NCBI RefSeq assembly: GCF_033807575.1
Contig: NC_084727.1
Location: forward strand, 2,294,001-2,358,000
DNA from: Cydia pomonella
Lineage: Eukaryota > Arthropoda > Insecta > Lepidoptera > Tortricidae
Length of the DNA: 64,000 nt
Direction: 5' to 3'
Shown here: positions 50,343 through 62,579 of the stretch, in pieces
Layout: the number at the start of each line of letters is the position of its first letter
Numbering within the stretch: the first letter of the stretch is position 1
Position numbers and translations under genes: made by a program
The notes under the pieces: generated by a model
Seen by the model: only the letters and a program-made list of their open reading frames with translations
Databases searched by the model: none
Told to the model about the DNA's origin: nothing

Positions 50343-50699
50343 ACGTAGTTTTTCACTAAACTGAATTGGAGTAACTTTTCCAACGGGATTTTGAAAAACG
50401 CTAATATTTACTTCATATTTTGGAATAATTATGATGCTGCAAAGTTTACCATGGCATCTTGCTTACTGTTGCTACAGACCAAAATGCTTTTAGTTTAGTA
50501 GATATTAGTGATTTTCAAAATAACTATAATTTTCCAAGTTACATCAAAGCACTTTATAGTGCGAATCGGCACTGGGCTGGCCGCGTAGTCAACGTTACAA
50601 TCGTTAACGCTCCGTAGCGTAGCGTAGTCATCTCTCTCTATCACTCTTCCAAATTGTGCGACTGTGACAGTTGCGATTCGTTCGCCACAGAGCGCGAAC

Positions 50700-51147
50700 C
50701 AGTGTTGCCAGGCGTACGATAATTATCGTACACGTACGATAATTTGGGCTCCGGTACGATGTACGTTCCAAAGAGCATTATCGTACGCAAATGTACGATA
50801 ATTTCAGCCCTTGGACGATGCCACCCAAAAAGTCTAGTTTTTGAACCAAAATATGACAGTTTCCTTCAAAAATAGGCTACAACTACAATTAGCACCTTTT
50901 GGGTGTTCGGCTCCTTGGTTCATGTCAAAAATATCGAAATTTCCTGTAAACCGTTCGGATCTATCACAAAAATACATAAACATATAACTTTTAGATGAAA
51001 ATTGCGTATTCTTTGATTATACATTTGACGTATTTTCCAAGAAATTTTGGGAGTGGTGCCTTTTTTATAGGCGTACGATAATTTTTACATCACGATAATT
51101 TTGAAAATCAAGTACGATAATTCTCTTCCACCCACCTGGCAACACTG
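50700..51147. mobile_element. hAT-type MITE with GCGCGAAC target duplication
   Basis: The ends CAGTGTTGCCAGG / CCTGGCAACACTG are typical of hAT. The 8-bp GCGCGAAC flanks it at 50692-50699 and 51148-51155. The word TACGATAAT recurs several times near both ends, as expected for subterminal transposase-binding sites. It seems to sit inside an older element with CTGGGCTGG / CCAGCC ends. Confidence 0.88.
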
Positions 51148-51429
51148 GCGCGAACGATAGGCATCTTGTCTACGCAGGCTGGGCGGAGTGGACAGCTAGA
51201 GTAGCACCAACGAAAGGACATGAAAATATTCACCTCAGCAGTCCAAACAAAGCGTATACTGGTAAAGGAATGTTTCACAATGATAACGCCCTGCATTAGC
51301 AATCTAGTGCATCAAATATCTATAAGAAATTACCTACTGTATGTTATTATATGATTTTTTTCTTTTAAATCCATATTAATTGTTCCACATGTTAGTTAGA
51401 TGTAATGTTTTGAAAAGATGTGTCCCGCC

Positions 51430-51590
51430 AAGTTTCTTGCCGGTCCATATTGGTATACCCTCCTACAATTAAGGAGGGATTTAAATCTCGGGTCAGAGGT
51501 GTAGGGTTAGAGCCGGCGTAACTTTATTTGACGTTCATAAGCGCATTGTAATATGCCTACTTGGAAAATAAACTATCTTTATTTTTAAAG
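51430..51590 (+). mobile_element. LINE 3' untranslated tail (GAGGGATTTAA family), copy 2
   Basis: TTTCTTGCCGGTCCATATTG, AAGGAGGGATTTAAATC, AGCCGGCGTAACTTTATTTG and GCATTGTAATATGCCTACTT match 12768-12945. Confidence 0.65.
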
Positions 51591-51802
51591 GCCATAATAA
51601 TAAGGCCAGAGCACACCAGGTGCGCTAAAATGTTGGAGCAGTGCACGGACACGTCACGCAAGCGACGTGCCGTCTCTTATAAGGATCTGTATATTACAAC
51701 GCACATACGCATTGCTAATGTGACTTTCCGACAATGCTCCACAGAAAATGAGTATTTTACTCAGCGTTTTTCTCTCACACTTTGAGATTCTAAATTAGAA
51801 TA

Positions 51803-52140
51803 GTACATTACGATACAAGTGCGAATTACCTATTCGCACATGTATCGTACAACGTTTTACAGTACATATGGCCCTTAACCTTTTCAACGCCAAAGACCAC
51901 TAAAACGGTCATCGTCTGTCGTGCCCGCGACGCCAATGACCATTAAAAAGGCTATGGCGGACGTTGTCAAAGCGACTTTCCTACTGTCAGTTAAGCTTCA
52001 TATTCGCTCTTCACCAGTTAACTTTTTGGCGTCCATGGCATTTCTTGACACGTATGGAAAAGCGTTCAAAAGGTTAAATGTTCGACATAGTAACGTAATA
52101 TGCTAATTTTCGCACTAGTGCGGTAAAGTAGCAGCACATG
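51803..52140. mobile_element. Palindromic MITE (GTACGATACA family), copy 3, interrupted
   Basis: GTACATTACGATACAAGTGC to AGTACATATGGCCC, a foreign TTAA element (51879-52073), then ATGTTCGACATAGTAACG and CGCACTAGTGCGGTAAAG. The uninterrupted version is at 61207-61560. Confidence 0.75.
51879..52073. mobile_element. TTAA-flanked MITE nested in another MITE
   Basis: The ends CCTTTTCAACGCC and GCGTTCAAAAGG are bounded by TTAA at 51875-51878 and 52074-52077. In the paralogous host at about 61490 the site reads CCCTTTAAATGTTCGAC with a single TTAA. A partial relative is at 27924-28017. Confidence 0.85.
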
Positions 52141-54010
52141 TACTGTAAACTAATTTTTCTTTTAGGCTTTTCCAAACGTAGCAACAAATAGCACGCGGAT
52201 TTATATAATTGGCGGCTTTAATGCATCGATCAAACGCCGCAATCTAACGCAAATCACAATTATCGGCCACGTTTAAAACGGCCGTTAGGAACAGCACTCA
52301 CTGGTAAAACCAAGTTTAACCTCCTGTTAAATTGTATACCTACAATAAATTTCTTCAGTTTAATATGGTATCGTGTTGTCTGCCTTCTAATATCAGCAAA
52401 TAACACACATTTGAAAATAACACACACAAAATAAAGAAGGATAAGAAAGACTAGGAAAATAAAATAACTGAAAATACAATAGCAGTGCATTTAATAAAAT
52501 AAAAAATGAGCACAATTAATACTTCAACGACGGCTGACAACATTGGCTAGCGGCGTTCCAAAACGAATAACTATAAGTAATATAAAAATGTCCTCATACT
52601 ACCCTCAATTAGCTACAGATTTGTTCAAAATATATCAGCTAGATATGTAGCATGGGTATATTCAAATAATTTACGGCCAAGAATATCGTAACACCTTAGT
52701 TACAATAGAAATAAGGACGTGTTCCGATATATTTCGCCTTTAACTATATGATGCTATGTTAAAAAGAAAATACCCAGCTGATATTTCGTGAACGATGCTA
52801 TGCGAGGACCTAATAACTTCAAAGTTTTTACATATGTGGATTGGACTATAACACAACGACAAGGACCATTGACTATCTATCTTGTTCACACAGCTCAAGT
52901 CAATGACGAAGTCTAAAGGCCGTTCCAAAACACGTGATGCTAAGTTTTCAAATAAATGTGACAATCGTTTTGGAACACCGACATAGAATTGTTCAAGTAT
53001 TCTTCGGCTACGGAAAAATCGGATTAAGTCCTGTATTTATAAGGTACATATTCGGGTAATTTAACATGCCTGTCCATGACACTGTTCAATAATTGTTTAA
53101 ATTTATCCTTAAAAACGTTTAAGCTATATGATGATTTTGCATTTCGAATGTCTTATATAAAGGACATTTGGAATCGTATTTTTAGAACATATTATAGTAA
53201 GAAATTTTACTGAACAGAATATTTGGCGTCAAAATAGAACATGATATTGTACTAGAAATATAGATTTTTAACTGTAATTGACATTAAAATGATGATAAAT
53301 CTATTTTTTTGGCCAGTATTTAAGCATTAGGCTAAACAAACAATCATCTCCAGTACAGATATGGGTTTACAAAAACTGGATGATTTGGGGTCACTTTGTT
53401 TAATAACAAGGCATTTGTCGTTGTCGGTTTAATGTACTATATAAAGGACACTGCAGTTTCTAGTCTAGACAATAAATGACATGACGAGAGTGAATTTTAT
53501 ATTTACTGCACATGATACAATTTTGTCCTTTATAAAGCACAAAAGGTTTCGTCTAAGTAAAAATCAAAGCAACCCCAACGTCACCATTTACCATAATTGC
53601 GATTAATTTATAAATGCCTGTAAATTCACCCATAAACACAATCATTCTGATTTTTACAATGATAATATTGTTCCCAAAACTCCCTACGCAGTCGCGTGGT
53701 TTAGTAACACGCAGCTATGTATAAGGAGAACGTATGAGCAGCCTTTTCAAATTAAATACACATTGTGAAATGGTTCTTCCGTCATTCTCCTCATAATGTC
53801 TTTGAGCGTTAGTTCAATACGGAGTTTGTAGATGGAAAAACTGATTTCCAATAATTTAAAATAACGCGTAGCTATGTCCCTATTTAATGTTATTCGAAAG
53901 AACATTTTTAACAATTTTTATCGTAATTTTTGGCACTTAATGGTGAGTAAAATCACCGAAGCTTATATTTTAATGTTTTATAATAATATTTAACTGATCT
54001 TGCATGTTAT
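52141..54010. other. Gene-free AT-rich stretch
   Basis: No exon or clear transposon end seen. The word AAAGGACA or its complement recurs here, often next to TATATA (for example about 53158, 53447 and 53524). Confidence 0.4.
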
Positions 54011-54129
54011 GGGGCCCACTGATTACCAGTTCCCGACGATATCGGCCTGTCAGTTATTTCCGATTGTCAGATTTTGCGAATATCTTGACAGGCCGATATC
54101 GTCCGACGAACTGTTTATCCGTGGACCCC
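54011..54129. mobile_element. Palindromic MITE (CGATATCGGCCTGTCA family)
   Basis: GGGGCCCACTGATT and CGACGATATCGGCCTGTCAG are mirrored by TTGACAGGCCGATATCGTCC and CGTGGACCCC. Confidence 0.75.
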
Positions 54130-55032
54130 TTGATAAAGGACATATTCAAAAACACCTCAGTATTGAACTAAAGCGTTGAGGTTAGATACAACAAGTTAAG
54201 CCCAAACCCACACGATAACGAATATTATTGCTTTCATTGTACGATTTTTAGCCTAAATACGAGGGGAAAACAAGAATCAACGGGGGCGAGAGGCAAACAT
54301 ACGATATAAGGATGATGGAACATGAAAAAGTATGAAAAAAGTCAGTGTGATTGTAAACCGAGTCACATAGCGTGTTAATGCGAATATTCGTGTATCTCTT
54401 TCTTCAAAATCGAAAACAAAAGTGACGCAAACATAGTTGAGCATAGACAACAACCACACTACATTCGAATCGAAATATGTAGTTCTCATTACGCACTCGC
54501 CACCCGAATAACAAACAAAAAAGGAAATACTGAAAGCCTACACGATGGAAATGCATTTACCCTACTAACTAACTAAAGTAGATCTTAGACAACTTAACCT
54601 CAACGAACTAAAATAACGTAAAGTAAGGGAGCGGCGCGGGCGCGCGGGCGGCGCTTGTCAAAACTTCTTTGAAGATTCTTCTCAATTCGGATTCAGATTT
54701 CCCGAAGACTGTTAGGCGGATTTGGAACTTCTTTTATTCGCAAATCTCTTTCTTGTATAATCGAGGGGACTCTTTAAGCGTCTTAAGTGATTTGGGTATG
54801 TGTTGACGTTGAAGTGAAATTGGCATACTGTTTATCACATAAGAGTAACATTGCAAGTAACGTGTAAAGTAAAAGCTTTGACAAACACCCCCTAAACATG
54901 GATATTGCACAAGTGTTAGAGTCAGACCAAGCTAAGTTGCCAGCGATTTTCATAGTGATTATGACGTGTGCAAGAGTACACGTCATAATTTCATAGGCGT
55001 TTGATTATGGAGTGTGGAATTAAGAAGAGTGT
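54130..55032. other. No recognised gene
   Basis: A short GC-rich island (GGAGCGGCGCGGGCGCGCGG near 54629) stands in AT-rich DNA, followed by CTTCTTTGAAGATTCTTCTC. 54895-54965 resembles a dispersed repeat also seen near 2612-2665. No exon structure found. Confidence 0.35.
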
Positions 55033-55262
55033 CATCTCTTATGGTAGAACTGTTGCAAAAGTGTCCAGCTGTCAGCTATAAATAATAGTTCCAAATCTCT
55101 CCAGAGTAGCGCTAGAGTAGCTAACAACCTAGGCGCTATTGACGGAGTGAAGTGCGCTGTCTATGATTTAATTTTTTTGTTCAAGTATTCTAGGTATTGT
55201 AGCGCCACCTATTTAAGGTTTTTTGATGACACTTTTTGGTACATGGAGATTTATTTCCTTAC
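55033..55262 (+). repeat. 230-bp dispersed repeat, copy 3
   Basis: Same boundaries as 2023-2250. It shares the upstream ATTATGGAGTGTGGAATTAA with the 42-kb copy, so the family may extend about 35 bp further. Confidence 0.7.
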
Positions 55263-57228
55263 GTACGTTTGATGTTTAAAATAACACTAGCACTGTCTGT
55301 CAAAATCGCTAGCAACTTATCTTGTTCGGACTCTAGAGGCGGACTTACGGCTAGCGTCGCCGCGCGCCGGCCGTGCCGTACACAACATGTCAGAAAATTT
55401 TGTCCAACATAAAGGACTCTTATATTTAGTTTTTAATGAACAAAAAATGTATATTATAAACGACATGGATGTCAAACCAATGCGGAGATTTGTCATTTAC
55501 AAAGAATAAATGAACTGACGTTTGTGTACAGACGGAGTCGGGCAGAGGCTGGGGCATGGCACTTGCCTCCGAGCCGCACTGTGCTTCAGATAGAACAGTT
55601 ATATGATTACACAACCCATTTCTCTATGAAGATATGTAGACTTAACAGGAGTCCATTGGTGATATTGATAAGATAGATATCATATCAGCTATTGGATACA
55701 GTGGTTCACAAACATATTTTCAAGCAAACGTTCCAGAAATATATTTACACGCCTCTTAAGAAACTGACAATAAGGTTGCGTGAAAAAATACTTTCTAAAA
55801 ATATGTTTGTGAATCTGTGCATGTCAATAGTTGATATATTGAATACATTTAAAACATTACACTTCACCTTAGCCCTAGTTAACTTCTTTAATATTGAATA
55901 TGTCCGTGCGACTCGGAGAAGGTAACTTTTGAGAAACGAGTACCGATACACGTGTGGAAATACGAAATTGGTTTCTATAATCGATTCATATCAATATTTT
56001 ACATATTAAGCTATAGAATGGTTTCGGCGTGTAAGGTTGTAAGTTTGAACGTTATTTAAAGTAGCTTGTTCTAAATTTGTAACTTTTATTTCACAATCAT
56101 TCAACAAAACACATACTTTAGTGACACAAGAACTTATGTATTGATTATGCAGTTATAATCTATTTACTGAAAATTCAATGAATGATATTTAGTGTTAAAT
56201 TAAAATATACTGGCTCTATAAGAAACAAATTCATATTGTTCACACGTCATCAGCGCACAACGATCGACTCAAGAACTATTCCACCATATGTTAATAAACC
56301 ATAATCCTAGCTTGTAACTTAATGCCAGCTACACATCGAAAACAAAAACGCTAAAGCGTGTTAAAACTGAAATGTCCATCCGTATCCACGTGCTAATTAG
56401 CTTAAATATCCAATGTTCGCAACGATTTTGTTAGCAAAATTGACATATCTTTTATCTAAACCACAGATAAAGGAATCTGAAGCGTAATATATTAAATCCG
56501 CAAAGACACCTGAAGTAGACATCGCTACACTTTTCATATTTGCGGTATATAAAATATATATAAGTATAAGGCGCTATCTATTCCAGTTGTTATGCAGTTA
56601 TTATATTTTACATTAGGTACATTAAGCATCCTCCGTTCATGATTTGCACGTAGACCACCAGATCAACTAAAAAAAAACTAAATCATTTCAGCCAAAACAA
56701 AACCTTAGCAACGATTTGTACGTGATACGATAAGCTGACGCATATTTAATAATAATAAGTCGGACATTGTAACTCGGGACAAACAAACAAACGAAACTTA
56801 ACATTATTGCACGAGCACGTTACGACCGGCGGCCGTGAATCTCTGCCAGTCAGAGAAAGAAAGCAAAATAAATTGAGCGTACAAAAAAAAAACCAACAAA
56901 ACCTGAATAAACTTATTTTAAAGAACTTTTCTAAATATATAAATTAATCACAACTTATTCGATTTTTATAAGAAATTGTATTAAGAATCAACATAGTTTG
57001 TAATCGAAACGTAATTTAATTTGTCCTACCAAAAGGACAGTTGGCATTCTCTAAGTTTAGCGTCGCGTACTATATAAAGGACAAAAGGTTGTGATGATTT
57101 TGAACGTGAAAGACACACCGATTATGGGCAAGATCGGATCAACGCGTGATAAAAGGTGAACTAAGGTTAGGCCAGTGATTGAGACAGTCTAAGAGAACAT
57201 CCTGCCTCCAGTTTGACAGCCGCTGTAC
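55263..57228. other. Gene-free AT-rich stretch
   Basis: No supported exon, RNA gene or transposon end. A GC-rich patch is near 55330-55375. Confidence 0.35.
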
Positions 57229-57329
57229 CAGTGTTGGCCGAACATCAATTGGAATTGACCATATTGAAAATTAACCATTACAACTAAGTTTACGGTTCAT
57301 TTTATAATGGTTAATTTCGGCCAACACTG
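57229..57329. mobile_element. 101-bp hAT-type MITE
   Basis: The ends CAGTGTTGGCCGAA / TTCGGCCAACACTG are flanked by CGCTGTAC and CACTGTAC, an 8-bp duplication with one mismatch. Too short to encode anything. Confidence 0.8.
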
Positions 57330-57413
57330 CACTGTACTTCGTCGTACGTTTTGTGGTCAATCATCCATTGTGAACATTTGACAGCAAAACTTACCGCATA
57401 TACCCTTGACATT

Positions 57414-58048
57414 GTATCTTATAAGCAGAGATCGGACAAATTTGCGTCATTGCTCAATGTGGACATGACTCCAAAATTAATCAAATATGTAATCATTTAA
57501 TTAATTTCTTACTTGACTTAAATTTTAATTCCTAGTCAATAAGTACAAAAGTTTGTTAAAGTATAGATTTATTAAAGAAAATAATCATTGTTTTTTCCAA
57601 ATTTTCTGCAGTCAGTCTATTTCTTTTTACATCAAAAATATACGTGGGCGATATTGTGGGCTAAGTTGTGGGCGATAACCTCAAAATCGGGATAAAATAA
57701 AAAGAACAGAAAATAAACTCTGAATTATACTGGAATAATAATATTCCTATAAAACTACTTAAGTTTGCCCCATTAACATCAGTGGAGTGCGAGCGGAGTT
57801 TTTCAGCACTTAAGTATATTTTTGATGTAAAAAGAAATAGACTGACTGCAGAAAATTTGGAAAAAATACTGATTATTTTCTTTAATAAATCTATACTTTA
57901 ACAAACTTTTGTATTTATTGACTAGGAATTAAAATTTAAGTCAAGTAAGAAATTAATTAAATGATTACATATTTGATTAATTTTGGAGTCGTGTCCACAT
58001 TATTGCGAGCAATGACGCAAATTTGTCCGATCTCTGCTTATAAGATAC
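57414..58048. mobile_element. hAT-derived foldback element
   Basis: The arms 57414 to about 57645 and about 57815-58048 are inverted copies (GTATCTTATAAGCAGAGATC and its complement at the ends). The loop and right arm contain the end of a hAT transposase gene (57728-57900). Part of a transposon's 3' end has therefore been duplicated in inverted orientation to make a foldback. Confidence 0.75.
57728..57900 (+). pseudogene. hAT transposase C-terminal dimerisation fragment
   Basis: The frame reads PIKLLKFAPLTSVECERSFS then KRNRLTAENLEKILIIFFN and a stop. The S-x-E-R-x-F-S..RNRL..NL pattern is the conserved dimerisation region at the end of hAT transposases. Upstream domains are missing, so it is a remnant. 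Confidence 0.8.
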
Positions 58049-58383
58049 ATCATTTGATACCCGTTTTTTTTTTAAAGATATTTTTTCTACTCTTTTGGGT
58101 GCGACTGAGATTTGAACTCAAGTTTTTTTTTTGCCAAGGGAATAAAAACGGAGCCATAGATAGAGTCAAATTCGGGGCACGAAATTTGGCTTAGACAATC
58201 AATAGATCTTATGTTAAGCTGAAGACGGTGCACTAAGTCCGCCGGTCCGCTCCCCGAGCTGTCCGCTCCGCAGCCGGTGCGAGCTAAAGCCTTGCCACGG
58301 CCTTCACATCACAGTTTAATTTTAATGCTTGGATACGTGCAAAGTAGTGCAAAATATATTACCCACGATTTTGAAATGCCATA

Positions 58384-58684
58384 TAGCCACAGTCAATTTA
58401 CTTCCATCTTTCGACACATGATTAAAACTTTTAGAACGCCATTCGACTTTGATCCTTATTCTTTCAGTGATATTGTGTTAAATTTGTTAAATATCAAAAA
58501 GTGGCGCCATCTTACCGGGCATAACCTAAAGGTTATGATGAACGATGCCGCCATACCTTTGGCGCCACCTTTTGATATTTAACAAATTTAACACATATCA
58601 CTGAAAGAATAAGGATCAAAGTCAAATGGCGTTCTAAAAGTTTTAATCATGTGTCGAAAGATGGCAGTAAATTGACTGTGGCTA
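58384..58684. mobile_element. Palindromic MITE, 300 bp
   Basis: TAGCCACAGTCAATTTACTT and CGACACATGATTAAAAC are mirrored at the right end. The core has GGCGCCA on both sides of a 40-bp loop. A partial relative is at about 31370-31470 (TACTGCCATCTTTCGACACA). Confidence 0.8.
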
Positions 58685-59434
58685 CAAAGTTTGCTATGAC
58701 AATCCACCTCTATTTCGAATTCTCTTTGACTTTAACGGTAAAATACCATGAAGTGACATATAGTTCTGTCAAATCTGGGCTACGATATTTTTCCACCACT
58801 TCGAGTCATGAAAGCTCGCCAAGGAGATTGAGGAGGGGGTGGAGAGAGGAAACAGCGAATCACATAGTTAAATGTCTTAGCACAATGATGTCTTTTTTTG
58901 GACTTAATATCCCTATCGTTTTTAAATTTGTCCTTTACAGAGGACAAAAGGTTTTCAATTAATTTTCTATTACACTCAATCTAAGAAACGATGAATTTAA
59001 AAAATAACATATAATGATTAATACTTCTAACATAATTATTGCTCAAAAGCGTCGCCGCGACCGTAGCAAAGCGTCACTTCGCACGTTAAAAAATACACAA
59101 CACACCCCACTACATACAACAAAATATATGACATACACGCACACACTCGTATTTACAGCGTTATTATATTACACATTTACGAAAACCGCCCGAAATGGGG
59201 GGGATTTCGAAGGGGATTGCCCACAGATTGGGGGGATTTTTACTTACATTACACTCGCTATATAGTTCTGTGAGGGTCTATCCGGGTAACTCGTAAAAAT
59301 AGTGTTATATCTATTGTTTAACTTATAGCTGTAAGGCGGACGGCTAACACTTTGGAGTACAAAACTTATGCAATAACTGATACTGGATTGAGTAAAATTG
59401 TAGTACTTTAAAAGTAGACAATATAGTTTGTTTA

Positions 59435-59640
59435 TGGGCCATATAATATATTTTATATGGGCCATAGAATATGTTCTATATGGGCCATACAATATATTTT
59501 ATATGGGCCATAGAATATGTTTTATATTGGCCAGACAATATATTTTAAATGGGCCATACAATACTTTTATATGGTTCAAATAACATTTTTATTTGGGCCA
59601 CACAATATGTTTTATATGGGCCATACAATATTTTTTGTAA
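59435..59640 (+). repeat. 23-bp satellite, about nine units
   Basis: The word TGGGCCATA recurs at 59435, 59458, 59481, 59504, (59527), 59550, (59572), 59594 and 59617, mostly with 23-bp spacing. The unit is close to TATGGGCCATACAATATATT plus 3 bases. There is no spacer diversity, so it is not a CRISPR. Confidence 0.9.
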
Positions 59641-60396
59641 ATTTGTATTTTCGTGTTCAGGAATATATTTTTGTTATGTGCAGAAAGTAGTTTCTACTAT
59701 TTACCTTTTCTTTTTAATTTTCACCCAATCCAATATCTGTGATACTCTACAAATTTAAAGTTTATGGTAAACAAATTTTGGTTTGTTACTATATATTTGT
59801 CTTTGTTTCGATCTGCGACTAATTGAAAACTGCGTATTTACGAACTTTTTTTTTTTAAATGTTTTAGTATCCGATGGAAGTTTATAGAATTATTTTTCCA
59901 AATATTTATAATTTGCATTTAAGATTTAAGAATTTTTATTTTATTATTTCATACTCTTTTTTGTCTCTTATGTATCACGGTCTTAGAAGGTTGTATTGAA
60001 GACCGTAACCAACCGGACCAAAAATGAAAATAAAAAAAGTTCTTGATTTTGAGTAAAAGTAATATAAAAATTCCCAATTCTAACACAACATTGTTTGGTA
60101 TAGCGTTAAATAGAAATACCCTTATATCACTCTTTTGAATAACTTTTCATATAATATTAATTTATTAGTTACAAACAATTTGCTTTTAAAACTGTGACGT
60201 ACAGTAGCGGCAAATCTATCATTTTAAGATACATTTGCATGTAATTTTTGGTATTTTCTCAAAAAGTGATATAGCAATTTCGAAGAAATTTACAATATAG
60301 GGACGTATGAGTACGACCATTCGATCTACCTAGGGCACATTTTAAAAATAATTAGTATGCCCATTCCGGTGGGTATTAAATTGTAATGATTCCATT

Positions 60397-61120
60397 TAAT
60401 TTTCAAACCAGAGGCTAACGAGGGCGAAACATCGATCCATCTAGGTTTTAGAATAAGAAATTCAATATTTATAATATGAATTGGTGTGTGAAGTCCCCAA
60501 TCCGCATTGTGCTAAGGTGGCTGCCTATTTAAGTATATATATGGTCGTTATGATGATACAATCATTGTTTATATGATATACAGGGTGTCCCAAGACTATG
60601 GGACATCAAGGGAAAGTACCTTAAATATCGTAGGTAGGATATTTTGCTGAAAGAAGACTTTATTTTATTTTTAAAAGTAAGTAATATTGCATTCAAAGAA
60701 TTAAAAAAAAATATATTGAAAATTGCTTACTTTTTCTGGGAATTAAACCGAATCTTGAAATTTTAACCAAAAATTTTATTGTATTCATTTGTTTTGTGAT
60801 ATCATATTTCTGAGATGACTTATTTTTTATGCATTCTTTCGATTGGCATCATAAAAATACAGGATGTTTTTTTTTCCCATTTGAGTCGGTTCGATTTCCA
60901 GACAAAGTAACTTATTTTTTTTAAATCTTTGAATGCAGTATTACAGTTTTGAAAATAAAATAAAGTCTCCTTTTAGCAAAATATCCTATGTCTTATATTT
61001 AAGGTACTTTCCCTTGATGTCCCATAGTCTTGGGACGCCCTGTATATATGATATAAAGTTAATTTCACGAATCGAATGAATGCCTGCATAACAAATATGA
61101 TAGATTTGTTGCCACTACTG
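60397..61120 (+). repeat. Composite repeat shared with 35775-36215, with a different insertion
   Basis: Same blocks in the same order as 35775-36215, but it lacks the GGGTCCACAC MITE and instead carries the element 60581-61042. Confidence 0.7.
60581..61042. mobile_element. MITE with CAGGGTGTCCCAAG ends and TA target
   Basis: The long inverted ends (CAGGGTGTCCCAAGACTATG, then GACATCAAGGGAAAGTACCT) extend for about 100 bp. TA flanks at 60579-60580 and 61043-61044. Such ends and target are typical of Tc1/mariner-related MITEs. Confidence 0.82.
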
Positions 61121-61206
61121 TAGCCATAAAAAACATTAAACATAGACCATTATCAATTTTACAGTTGTTTTATTTGTATTATATGATAACTAGATACACA
61201 TTCAAA

Positions 61207-61560
61207 ATATTTTTACAGTACATATGGTGCTACTTTTCCGCACTAGTGCGTAAATTAGCACATTATGTAACTATGTCGAAAATTTAAAGGGTCATATGTA
61301 CTGTAAAACGTTGTACGATACATCACTTGTATCGTAATAGTACATTACGATACAAGTGCGAAAAATAGGAAATTCGAAACGAGTGGCGATAAATTAAAAC
61401 ACGACCGAAGGGAGTGTTTCAAATCGACACGAGTTGCGAATTACCTATTCGCACATGTATCGTACAACGTTTTACAGTACATATGGCCCTTTAAATGTTC
61501 GACACAGTAACGTAATATGCTACTTCTCGCACTAGTGCTATAAAGTAGCCCCATATGTAC
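61207..61560. mobile_element. Palindromic MITE (GTACGATACA family), most complete copy
   Basis: ACAGTACATATGGTGCTACT to CCCCATATGTACTGT, with CATTACGATACAAGTGCG and its inverse inside, and a shorter internal piece matching 7480-7560. Confidence 0.75.
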
Positions 61561-61656
61561 TGTAAATAACTATTTCTGTCTAAATCTAAGTACAAAATTG
61601 AGCTTCACTATTATCTTTATTTGCTTTTAAGGCGACGCTAATCTTGTCGCTATCAA

Positions 61657-61766
61657 ATATATCGGAGCGGCCTAAGTGCTCAAAAATATCTGAACGCGAA
61701 CTCTAACGCCTTGAAAACAGAGGCGTGTTCAGATATTTATGAGCGCCTTGGCCTTTCCGATATATC
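61657..61766. mobile_element. 110-bp palindromic MITE
   Basis: ATATATCGGAGCGGCC..GTGCTCAAAAATATCTGAAC is mirrored by TTCAGATATTTATGAGCGCC..CCGATATAT. Confidence 0.7.
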
Positions 61767-62479
61767 TGACGGCTGTGTGTGAATATGTTAAAAGTGCATC
61801 TAGTTATGTTGTTTGCACAAAATATATGGGTCCTAAATAACTAAACTTTTGATTTAAAAACATTACTTAGAAATTAACCATGTTTTTTTTTGTATAACTT
61901 TCTATGAGTTAAAAACTGAATGCGTAATGCAGATGACGCTGTAGAGACATATTGACAGATCAAGTGACAGTTAACGTTTACGAATAAAAAAAACAACAAC
62001 AAGTATAGTCTTTTAACTAATTGGTAAATAGAAAATGGCGTGATATTGAAAATTTATCAAATTACCCGCCTTTTTATACTGTCAAAATTGGTTTGACAGA
62101 CTGTAGTTTTTAAAATGGCGGACGGAGGTAAAGATAAAAGATAGAAAATCTGTCAACGGATCGCTTTTAGCGCCCTCTATAGTCAGCAATTAGTTTTTTT
62201 AAAATCATTCAATAGTATAATTACTGAAGTAACGTAGTAGAAGTAAGTAAAGTAGTAAAATTGCGAAATTCTGCTTGAAAAATTCGGAAACTATTGTATA
62301 GGAATCGAATTTGTAAATTTTTAAAATAAAAGTATGCTTTAGTTCCTGTGAATTTTTTTAAAGTTTCCGCGAACTTTTCCAAGTTTTTGGAAACTTGCGC
62401 ATAAGATGAGGCTACGTAAAGTTTTGTCTGTGATAGAACTAGTAACATAGTAATAGTTATAGTGCAGCCGTCCGCCACA

Positions 62480-62570
62480 CGGGCACGGAGGCCACAGAGG
62501 GCACGCGGGGCACACGGGGCACGCGGGGCACACAGGCCACAGAGGGCACGCAGGGCACGGAGGCTGCGGT
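62480..62570 (+). repeat. 9-bp GC-rich minisatellite
   Basis: Units close to GGGCACGCG / GGGCACACG / GGCCACAGA are repeated about ten times. It lies just past the stop codon of the RING gene, so it would be at the start of its 3' untranslated region. Confidence 0.85.
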
Positions 62571-62579
62571 CGAGGCGCC

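Noticed and set aside
59435..59640. CRISPR-like array
   Set aside because: Units are contiguous 23-bp repeats with no unique spacers, and the genome is animal.
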